DNA of 64,000 bases, taken from assembly GCF_001006005.1 (NCBI RefSeq), contig NZ_CP011254.1, positions 1,674,001 through 1,738,000 on the forward strand, in the 5' to 3' direction. Made by a program: the position numbers and the translations under genes. Below, one piece after another: positions 56,935 to 64,000 of this stretch. The stretch comes from Serratia fonticola. Lineage in GTDB: Bacteria > Pseudomonadota > Gammaproteobacteria > Enterobacterales > Enterobacteriaceae. How positions within the stretch are numbered: the first letter of the stretch is position 1; every line of letters begins with the position of its first letter. The notes under the pieces were generated by a model. The model did not search any database, had not been told where the DNA came from, and saw only the letters and a program-made list of their open reading frames with translations.

Positions 56935-57624
56935 ATGCAATTCGATGCTCAACAACAGGCCGCACAGCGTAATCTTTCTTATCTGCTGGCAGAAAAGCTC
57001 GGCCAACAGATCCTGGCCGGTGAATATCAAGCCGGCAGCATCCTGCCAGGCGAGATGGATTTGGCAGAACAGTTTGGCGTCAGCCGCACTGCGGTACGTG
57101 AAGCGGTAAAAATGCTGGCGGCCAAAGGCATGCTGCTACCGCGCCCCCGCATCGGCACCAGGGTCATGCCCCAAAGCCAATGGAACTTCCTCGATCAGGA
57201 TCTGCTGACCTGGTGGATGACCAGGGAGAACTTCGACCAGGTCATGCAGCACTTCCTTATCCTACGCACGTCCCTGGAACCTCAGGCCTGTTCATTGGCA
57301 GCCATCAACGCCACCTCGGAGCAAAAGACGCGATTGGTCACGCTGATGGCAGAAATGCAGGCGCTACACGTGGATTTTGACCGCGAACGCTGGATTGAAG
57401 TCGATACCCAGTATCACCAGCTGATCTATGAAGCCAGCGCCAATCCGTTTCTCACCTCGTTCGCCAACCTGTTCAGCTCGGTGTATCAAAGCTATTTCCG
57501 GGCGATCACCGGTAATGAAGTGATCAAACTGCAACACCATCAGGCCATTGTGGATGCCATAGTCGCCAGTGACAGCACCGCAGCCCTCACAGCATGCCAA
57601 ACATTGTTGCAGGGAAATGCGTAA
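56935..57624 (+). CDS. yieP: GntR-family regulator YieP
   Basis: 229 residues from the ATG at 56935 (AGGAACC upstream; E. coli YieP has 230); a longer frame begins at 56899. FadR-subfamily regulator: winged helix-turn-helix about 15-80 (LAEQFGVSRTAVREAVKMLAAKG, PRPRIGTRV) and an all-helical ligand-binding domain. Target and ligand are not certain. 37 bases before hsrA, and divergent from the rRNA operon. Confidence 0.93.
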   Translation: MQFDAQQQAAQRNLSYLLAEKLGQQILAGEYQAGSILPGEMDLAEQFGVSRTAVREAVKMLAAKGMLLPRPRIGTRVMPQSQWNFLDQDLLTWWMTRENFDQVMQHFLILRTSLEPQACSLAAINATSEQKTRLVTLMAEMQALHVDFDRERWIEVDTQYHQLIYEASANPFLTSFANLFSSVYQSYFRAITGNEVIKLQHHQAIVDAIVASDSTAALTACQTLLQGNA

Positions 57625-57661
57625 ACTCCGCAGCTATATATAGAAGGAAAATGGGATCACG

Positions 57662-59080
57662 ATGACAAAATCTGCACGCAGCATGGCAGGGTTGCCTTGG
57701 ATCGCCGCGATGGCGTTCTTTATGCAGGCGTTGGATGCCACTATTCTCAATACCGCCTTACCGGCGATAGCCCACAGCCTCGACCGTTCCCCCTTGGCGA
57801 TGCAGTCGGCGGTGATCAGTTACACCCTGACGGTTGCGATGCTAATCCCGGTGAGTGGCTGGCTGGCCGATCGCTTCGGTACCCGGCGGGTGTTTATTAT
57901 CGCCGTATCCCTGTTTACCTTTGGCTCGCTATTGTGTGCCTTGTCCCCAACGTTGAGTTTCCTGGTCGCCTCACGTATTTTGCAGGGGATTGGCGGCGCG
58001 ATGATGATGCCGGTAGCACGCCTTGCCCTGTTGCGGGCCTATCCGCGTAGTGAGCTGTTGCCGGTACTGAACTTTGTCACCATGCCTGGCCTGGTTGGAC
58101 CAATAATGGGGCCACTGCTTGGCGGCTGGCTGGTTACTTACGCCACCTGGCATTGGATCTTCCTGATTAACATCCCGATAGGCTTGCTCGGCATCGTCTA
58201 CGCCCGTAAATATATGCCAGACTTCACCACGCCGAAGCGGCCGTTTGATTTCATCGGTTTTATGCTGTTTGGCCTTAGCCTGGTACTCATCTCCACCGGC
58301 CTGGAGCTGTTTGGCGAGCAGGTGCTGGCCAATTACATTTCTCTGGGGGTGTTCCTGAGCGGCTTTGTGATGCTGTTTGGCTATATCATTCACGCCCGCC
58401 GCCACGCTCAGCCGCTGATTGGGCTGGATTTGTTCAAGACCCGCACCTTTTCCGTCGGCATTGCCGGTAACGTGGCCTCACGGCTGGGGACCGGCTGCGT
58501 TCCCTTCCTGATGCCGTTGATGCTGCAGGTGGCCTTTGGCTATTCGGCGATCGTCGCCGGTTGCATGATGGCCCCGACGGCGGTGGGTTCTCTGATGGCC
58601 AAGTCGACCGTTACCCAGGTGTTGCGCTGGTTCGGCTATCGCAAGACGTTGGTGGGTATCACTATCATTATCGGCGTGTTGATTGCGCAGTTCTCACTGC
58701 AAAGCCCAGGCATGCCGCTGTGGCTGATGATTTTGCCGCTGTTTGTTCTAGGGATGGCGATGTCGACGCAGTTTACTGCCATGAATACCATCAGCCTGGC
58801 AGATCTGAACGATGGCAACGCCAGTTCCGGCAATAGCGTACTGGCAGTAACGCAGCAGTTGTCTATCAGCTTTGGCGTGGCGATCAGCGCCGCCGTGTTG
58901 CGCTTCTATGGCTCGATGGAGATCGGCACCATGATCGATCAGTTCCACTACACCTTTATTACCATGGGGATAGTGACCGTTGCTTCGGCCTTCGTCTTTA
59001 TGCTGTTAAGAAGAAAAGACGGCAATAACCTGATCACCGGCAAAGAGAAACCACGCAAAGAAGCGAAGGCGACCCGTTAG
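57662..59080 (+). CDS. hsrA: MFS transporter HsrA
   Basis: 472 residues. Major facilitator of the DHA2 (14-segment) drug:H+ antiporter type; motif [11 protein letters not shown] between helices 2 and 3 and the helix-5 motif [16 protein letters not shown] are present. E. coli HsrA was isolated as a multicopy suppressor linked to rspA; substrate unknown. AAGGAA precedes the start. Its stop overlaps the convergent rbsR stop by four bases. Confidence 0.92.
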   Translation: MTKSARSMAGLPWIAAMAFFMQALDATILNTALPAIAHSLDRSPLAMQSAVISYTLTVAMLIPVSGWLADRFGTRRVFIIAVSLFTFGSLLCALSPTLSFLVASRILQGIGGAMMMPVARLALLRAYPRSELLPVLNFVTMPGLVGPIMGPLLGGWLVTYATWHWIFLINIPIGLLGIVYARKYMPDFTTPKRPFDFIGFMLFGLSLVLISTGLELFGEQVLANYISLGVFLSGFVMLFGYIIHARRHAQPLIGLDLFKTRTFSVGIAGNVASRLGTGCVPFLMPLMLQVAFGYSAIVAGCMMAPTAVGSLMAKSTVTQVLRWFGYRKTLVGITIIIGVLIAQFSLQSPGMPLWLMILPLFVLGMAMSTQFTAMNTISLADLNDGNASSGNSVLAVTQQLSISFGVAISAAVLRFYGSMEIGTMIDQFHYTFITMGIVTVASAFVFMLLRRKDGNNLITGKEKPRKEAKATR

Positions 59081-60078
59081 CGGTAACCGACGGAGTCTCT
59101 CTCCACCAGCTCTGGCGTCAGTACCAGGATCTGGGCATCACGTTCGGGGTTTTGCAGGCGGTTGATGAGCGCATCGATCGCCAGCTCCCCCAATGAATCT
59201 TTGGGCTGATGAATGGTGCTGAGCGGTGGGGCCAGATATTTGGCCAGTTCGATATCGTCGTAACCCATCACAGCCATATCCTTTGGCACCACCAGCCCGG
59301 CCTGATAAAGCGCCTGATAAACGCCGACGGCGACGGCATCGTTGCCGGCAAACACCGCATGAGGTGGCTCGGCTAACGCCAGAAGTTGCTTCATGGCGTG
59401 CACGCCCCCTTCAAACTCAAAGTCGCAATACACCTCATAGCCCGGCAGGATTTCAAGACCGGCACGCTTCATGGCGCGGCGATAGCCTTCCAAACGATGG
59501 CGCGCGGTGGTTTTATCCAGCGGCCCGGCGATACAGGCTATTTGGCGATAGCCGCGAGCGATCAGATGATCGGTAGCCATTTCCCCCCCCAGCAACGAGT
59601 TATCCTGAATGATATCGTTGGCCCCTTCGAACGGCGACCAGTCCATCATCACGATCGGCAAAGAGGGGTAGCGGCTCAGTGCATCCTGCGAAGGGCGGTG
59701 GTTTTCGGTACACATCACCAGCAGGCCATCCACCCGCTTTTGCAGCAGCGTTTCCATGCTGCTATTCATACGCGCCACATCTTCCTCTGTGTTGCACAGG
59801 ATCAGGCTGTAGCCACGCTCGTAGCAGCTGCGTTCCACGCCGCGCACCACTTCGGCATAAAACGGGTTATTGCTGGAGGTCACCAGCATACCAATGGTAC
59901 GCGTCGTATTGAGTTTCAGGCTACGCGCCAGAGCGGAAGGCGCATAGTTAAGCTGTTCCACGGCCACCATGACTTTGTCACGCACGCTGTCGCTGACAAA
60001 GCGATTGTTATTGATCACGTGCGAAACCGTCGAGGTTGAAACACCCGCCAGGCGGGCGACATCTTTCATGGTAGCCAA
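59077..60078 (-). CDS. rbsR: Ribose operon repressor RbsR
   Basis: 333 residues from a TTG at 60078 (reads [20 protein letters not shown] as in E. coli); the ATG three codons later (60069) is the alternative. An AGGGA lies 9 bases before the TTG, at the end of rbsK. LacI/GalR family: N-terminal helix-turn-helix and hinge ([13 protein letters not shown]), then a ribose-type periplasmic-binding-fold domain. It represses the rbs genes and is induced by ribose. Confidence 0.95.
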   Translation of the reverse strand: MATMKDVARLAGVSTSTVSHVINNNRFVSDSVRDKVMVAVEQLNYAPSALARSLKLNTTRTIGMLVTSSNNPFYAEVVRGVERSCYERGYSLILCNTEEDVARMNSSMETLLQKRVDGLLVMCTENHRPSQDALSRYPSLPIVMMDWSPFEGANDIIQDNSLLGGEMATDHLIARGYRQIACIAGPLDKTTARHRLEGYRRAMKRAGLEILPGYEVYCDFEFEGGVHAMKQLLALAEPPHAVFAGNDAVAVGVYQALYQAGLVVPKDMAVMGYDDIELAKYLAPPLSTIHQPKDSLGELAIDALINRLQNPERDAQILVLTPELVERDSVGYR

Positions 60079-60082
60079 AGCG

Positions 60083-61012
60083 TTATCCCTGTTGCTGCAA
60101 GAAGGCGTCAATCTCTTCACGCCATGGCACAGAAGGCTGTGCACCGGGCCGGGTAACGGCAATGGCCGCCGCCGCATGGGCGAAACGCACCGCATCACTC
60201 ATCACTTTTCCTTCAAGCAAGGCCGTAACCAAGGCACCGTTGAACGTATCACCGGCCGCGATGGTATCTACCGCCTTGACCTTAAAGCCCGGTACCAGTT
60301 TGCCCTTGCCGTTTTCACTCAACCACACGCCGCGGCTACCGAGGGTGATAATCACGCAGCCGATGCCTTTATCATGCAGGATGTTGGCGGCACGCTCGGC
60401 GTCAGCGTCATTATTCACCGCGATACCGGTCAGCCGCTGGGCTTCGGTTTCGTTCGGGGTGATCATGTCGATCATGGCTAACAGTTCGTCAGGCAGCTCA
60501 CAGGCCGGAGCCGGGTTGAGGATCACCTGGGTTTGGTGCTGCTTGGCCAGTTTGGCGGCGGCAATCACCGTTTCCAGCGGTGACTCAAGCTGCATCAATA
60601 ACGCATCGGCATCGATCACCCGTTGCCGATAGCGGTTGAGATAATCGGGAGTGACCGCCGCGTTGGCACCGGCATCGATACCAATCACGTTCTCGCCTTC
60701 GGCATTGACGAAAATCAGCGCCACGCCGGTGGTGCTGTCGGCGATAGCTTCAATCGGTTGGGTATCAATGCGATCGGTTGCCAGCTGTTGGCGAATACGT
60801 TCACCAATATCGTCTGCGCCTACGCAGGCAATAAAGGCGATATCCGCACCGCTGCGCCCGGCAGCCACCGCCTGGTTAGCCCCTTTGCCACCAAAGGCGA
60901 CCTTATACTGCTGGCCGATCACCGTTTCGCCCGGCTGGGGAAACTGGTTGATATTGAGGATATGGTCGGCATTGATGCTGCCCAAAACCACCAGCTTTGC
61001 TGTTTCCATCAC
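60083..61012 (-). CDS. rbsK: Ribokinase
   Basis: 309 residues, same as E. coli. PfkB-family kinase phosphorylating D-ribose to ribose 5-phosphate with ATP. Signatures [16 protein letters not shown] near residue 42 and [13 protein letters not shown] near 250 (catalytic Asp in AAGD). Four bases separate it from rbsR. Confidence 0.98.
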   Translation of the reverse strand: MMETAKLVVLGSINADHILNINQFPQPGETVIGQQYKVAFGGKGANQAVAAGRSGADIAFIACVGADDIGERIRQQLATDRIDTQPIEAIADSTTGVALIFVNAEGENVIGIDAGANAAVTPDYLNRYRQRVIDADALLMQLESPLETVIAAAKLAKQHQTQVILNPAPACELPDELLAMIDMITPNETEAQRLTGIAVNNDADAERAANILHDKGIGCVIITLGSRGVWLSENGKGKLVPGFKVKAVDTIAAGDTFNGALVTALLEGKVMSDAVRFAHAAAAIAVTRPGAQPSVPWREEIDAFLQQQG

Positions 61013-61071
61013 AGGGATCCCTTAAATTGCGCGCCATCGTCACGCCCCGTTCCGATGGCGCTGGAGATGAC

Positions 61072-61959
61072 TTACTTGGTAACCAGTTTCAAATCAACCG
61101 GAATAGTCGCCGGTACTTTCTCGCCTTTCAAGATCTTATCAGCCGTTTCTACGCCAATCACACCGATCTGATCCGGACGCTGTGCCACGGTGGCAGCCAG
61201 TTTACCGCCTTCAACCGCTTTCACGCCGTCTGCGGTGCCGTCAAAGCCAACCACGATGACATCTGTTTTACCGGCTGTTTGCAATGCACGCAGCGCGCCC
61301 AGAGCCATTTCATCGTTCTGTGCAAACACGGCTTGCACGTCTGGATGCGCGGTCAGCAGGTTCTGCATAACGTTCAGACCCTTGGTACGATCGAAGTCCG
61401 CCGGCTGGCTGGCCAGCAGTTTAAACTTGTTCTGCTCCAGTGACTGTTGGAAGCCTTCACCACGTTCACGGGCAGCAGATGTCCCGGCAATGCCTTCCAG
61501 CTGGATCACTTTAGCGTCAGCACCGGCTTTCTGGGCAATAAAGTCACCGGCCATTTTACCGCCCACGCGGTTGTCGGAAGCGATATGGCTAACCACTTCG
61601 CCTTTCGCTGCCATACGGTCGAGCGTAATGACTGGGATCTTGGCCTGGTTGGCCATCTTGATGGCGTTACCTACCGCGTCAGAGTCGGTTGGGTTAATCA
61701 GCAGCAGTTTCGGGTTCTGCACCATCAGATCCTGCACGTTGGCCAACTCTTTCGCCGGGTTGTTCTGGGAATCCAGCACCACCAGGTTGTAACCCAGTTT
61801 GTTGGCTTCCAACTGCGCCCCCTCTTTCATCGAAACAAAGAACGGGTTGTTGAGCGTAGAAACCACCAGCGCGATGGTGTCTTTTGCCAGGGCGTTAGCA
61901 CTCAGGGTGGCGGTTAACGCGATGGCCGAAACTAAGGTTGCCAGTTTTTTCATTTTCAT
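61072..61959 (-). CDS. rbsB: Periplasmic ribose-binding protein
   Basis: 295 residues with a signal peptide of about 25 residues ([25 protein letters not shown]). Type-I periplasmic-binding fold delivering ribose to RbsC/RbsA and to the Trg chemoreceptor in E. coli. Conserved sugar-contact segments such as [14 protein letters not shown] and [13 protein letters not shown]. Confidence 0.97.
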   Translation of the reverse strand: MKMKKLATLVSAIALTATLSANALAKDTIALVVSTLNNPFFVSMKEGAQLEANKLGYNLVVLDSQNNPAKELANVQDLMVQNPKLLLINPTDSDAVGNAIKMANQAKIPVITLDRMAAKGEVVSHIASDNRVGGKMAGDFIAQKAGADAKVIQLEGIAGTSAARERGEGFQQSLEQNKFKLLASQPADFDRTKGLNVMQNLLTAHPDVQAVFAQNDEMALGALRALQTAGKTDVIVVGFDGTADGVKAVEGGKLAATVAQRPDQIGVIGVETADKILKGEKVPATIPVDLKLVTK

Positions 61960-61984
61960 GGTCGTGATTCCTGTAGGGGAGAGG

Positions 61985-62953
61985 TTACTTGTTACTTTTG
62001 TTGTCTACCAGAACCGCCAGCAGAATAACGGCTGCTTTCACGATCATTTGGTAGTAGGAAGAAACACCCAGTAAATTCAAACCGTTGTTCAGGAAGCCAA
62101 GGATCAGCGCCCCGATCAGGGTACCGACGATGCGCCCTTTACCCCCAGCCAGGCTGGTACCACCCAGCACCACCGCAGCGATAGCATCCAGCTCATAGCC
62201 GGTACCCGCGGTAGGTTGCGCAGAGGACAAGCGCGCCACTTCAATAACCCCAGCCAGTGCCGCCAGCAGGCCGCACAGGGAGTAAACGATGATTTTAACC
62301 CTATCGACGCTGATACCGGAAAGGCGGGTAGCCGCTTCGTTGCCGCCCAGCGCATAAATATAGCGGCCAAGACGGGTGTGATGCAGCATATACCAGGCGG
62401 CGATAAACACGATGGCCATGATCCAGATCGGGGTAGGAACGCCCAACGGGCGGCCAATCCCAAACCAGCCGAAGGTGTCGGCAACGTCAGTAAAGCCGGT
62501 ATTGACCGGGCTACCGTTGGTGTACACCATGGTCACGCCGCGCAGTAACAGCATCATCACCAGGGTGGCGATAAACGCCTGAACCTTGCCTTTGGCAACG
62601 ATAATCCCGGTACAGGCCCCTACGGCAGCCCCCAATGCCAGCGCAGCTGCCACAGCCACTACCGCATTGACTTCAAATCCGACAATCGAAGCCGCTACCG
62701 CCCCGGTCAGCGCCAACAGCGATCCGACCGACAAATCGATGCCGGAAGTCAGGATCACCAACGTCATACCGACCGCCATGATGGCGTTCACCGAGGTTTG
62801 CTGCAGAATATTGAACAGGTTATTAACGGTGAAGAAATTCGGGCTCATTGAAGACACCACGGCAATCAGCACCAGCAGGGCAATCAGCGATTTCTGCTCC
62901 AACAGCCACTCTTTACTGAACCAGCGCTTAGCTGCGACACTTTGTGAACTCAT
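61985..62953 (-). CDS. rbsC: Ribose ABC transporter permease
   Basis: 322 residues (E. coli 321), eight to ten hydrophobic segments, with the family motif [17 protein letters not shown] and the cytoplasmic-coupling segment [12 protein letters not shown]. Dimeric inner-membrane channel of the ribose importer, starting 6 bases after rbsA. Confidence 0.97.
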   Translation of the reverse strand: MSSQSVAAKRWFSKEWLLEQKSLIALLVLIAVVSSMSPNFFTVNNLFNILQQTSVNAIMAVGMTLVILTSGIDLSVGSLLALTGAVAASIVGFEVNAVVAVAAALALGAAVGACTGIIVAKGKVQAFIATLVMMLLLRGVTMVYTNGSPVNTGFTDVADTFGWFGIGRPLGVPTPIWIMAIVFIAAWYMLHHTRLGRYIYALGGNEAATRLSGISVDRVKIIVYSLCGLLAALAGVIEVARLSSAQPTAGTGYELDAIAAVVLGGTSLAGGKGRIVGTLIGALILGFLNNGLNLLGVSSYYQMIVKAAVILLAVLVDNKSNK

Positions 62954-62959
62954 ATCTGA

Positions 62960-64000
62960 TTACTCCTGCTTTACGCCGTATTGCTTGCCGACGGCTGCTG
63001 CCATCAGCACTTCCTGGGTGGCCTGTTCAATCGGGAATTCGCCGCTGAGGTGGCCTTCGTGCATCACCAGGATGCGGTCACTCATGCCCAGCACCTCCGG
63101 CATTTCCGAAGACACCAGAATGATGCTCAGCCCTTCCTGCTTGAACTGGTTGATTAACTGGTAGATCTCTTTTTTGGCCCCGACGTCGACGCCGCGGGTC
63201 GGTTCGTCGAGGATCAGCACCTTTGGCCGGGTCATCAAGCCACGGGCAATCGCCACTTTTTGCTGGTTGCCGCCGGAAAGCAGGCCAATCGGTTGCTCCA
63301 TCGACGGCGTTTTAATATTGAACAGGCGGATAAAATCGCTGACGGCGATCTGCTCGTCGGCATGTTTCAGTCCACCACCTGCACGGCTGAAGTAGCGCAG
63401 CGCGGTCAGCGACATGTTTTCCTTCACCGACATCCCCAGCACCAGACCATCACGTTTACGGTCTTCGGAGATATAGACGATACCGTTGGCCAGACCGTCC
63501 TGAGGAGTACGAGTGACCACTTCATGGCCATCCAGGTTCACGGTGCCGCTTTTACGTGGCGCCGCACCGTACAGGATCTTCATCAGCTCGGTACGCCCAG
63601 CCCCCATCAGGCCAGCCACACCCAAAATCTCACCACGGTATAAAGTAAAGCTGACGTCATGCACGCCAGGGCCGGAAACGTGGCTCACCTGCAGGCGTTT
63701 TTCACCACGCGGCAGGTTCAGGCGTGGATACTGCTCTTCCAGCTTGCGGCCCACCATCATTTCGATCAGCGAATCTTCATTCAGTTCGGCAACCGGCCGC
63801 TCAGCAATAAATTGCCCGTCACGGAATACGGTCACATCGTCGCAGATTTCGAAGATCTCTTTCAGGCGGTGGGAGATATAAACAATGCCGCGGCCTTCGG
63901 CTTTCAGCTCGTTGATCACTTTAAACAGCGAGGCGGTTTCGGTATCGGTCAGGGCATCGGTCGGCTCATCCATGATGATCACTTTGGATTCAAAGCTCAG
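62960..64000 (-). CDS. rbsA: Ribose ABC transporter ATPase (N-terminus beyond window)
   Basis: 346 residues of the C-terminal part; the frame is open to the window edge. RbsA is a double ATPase: seen here are the end of the first cassette ([15 protein letters not shown], Walker B; HRLKEIFE) and the complete second cassette, whose Walker A is altered ([12 protein letters not shown]), with signature LSGGNQQKV and Walker [12 protein letters not shown]. First gene seen of rbsA-C-B-K-R. Confidence 0.96.
   Translation of the reverse strand: MSFESKVIIMDEPTDALTDTETASLFKVINELKAEGRGIVYISHRLKEIFEICDDVTVFRDGQFIAERPVAELNEDSLIEMMVGRKLEEQYPRLNLPRGEKRLQVSHVSGPGVHDVSFTLYRGEILGVAGLMGAGRTELMKILYGAAPRKSGTVNLDGHEVVTRTPQDGLANGIVYISEDRKRDGLVLGMSVKENMSLTALRYFSRAGGGLKHADEQIAVSDFIRLFNIKTPSMEQPIGLLSGGNQQKVAIARGLMTRPKVLILDEPTRGVDVGAKKEIYQLINQFKQEGLSIILVSSEMPEVLGMSDRILVMHEGHLSGEFPIEQATQEVLMAAAVGKQYGVKQE

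Overview
The window is chromosomal DNA of a gammaproteobacterium of the order Enterobacterales, most likely Serratia or a close relative. Core proteins are near-identical to Escherichia coli orthologues and mostly keep E. coli gene order, while Serratia-type features (a two-partner secretion/CDI locus, GCATGC-centred REP hairpins) are added. There is no plasmid or prophage backbone and no CRISPR array.

Layout: 1-12.5 kb is core: ligB (3' cut by the window edge), the gmk-rpoZ-spoT-trmH-recG operon (nucleotide and stringent-response metabolism, RNA modification, fork rescue), gltS, xanP with a PurR box, and yicH. From 12.6 to 29.2 kb lies an accessory island read mostly on the minus strand: cdiB-cdiA-cdiI, a complete contact-dependent growth inhibition system whose CdiA has 3994 residues and a VENN-delimited, apparently membrane-active toxin tip. 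Downstream is a graveyard of displaced toxin/immunity modules: orphan module 1 (VENN-linked nuclease-like toxin broken by one TGA, followed by an intact zinc-ribbon-like immunity gene), a SymE-like fragment on the opposite strand, and orphan module 2 (toxin tail plus immunity gene with one nonsense codon). A low-GC lipoprotein gene lies at the outer edge.

From 29.6 to 51 kb the order follows the E. coli 87-min region: yihX-yihY-dtd-fabY, bipA, the nitrogen operon glnA-glnL-glnG with sigma-54 promoter and NtrC sites, yshB, hemN, a small membrane-protein ORF, yihI, the CsrA-sponge RNA csrC, engB, the Spot 42 RNA spf, polA with DnaA boxes, yihG, yihD-srkA-dsbA, and mobA-mobB. At 51.3-56.8 kb there is a full rRNA operon on the minus strand (16S, tRNA-Glu(UUC), 23S, 5S) with P1/P2 promoters. 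The rest is yieP, hsrA and the ribose operon genes rbsR, rbsK, rbsB, rbsC and part of rbsA.

Two places break E. coli gene order: the CDI island sits between yicH and fabY, and the rRNA operon joins the rrnC-type upstream flank (yieP) to the rrnA-type downstream flank (mobBA). The most interesting material is the CDI island with its orphan modules, followed by the long csrC, two small protein genes, and two copies of a REPIN-like composite repeat at 39.0 and 51.0 kb.
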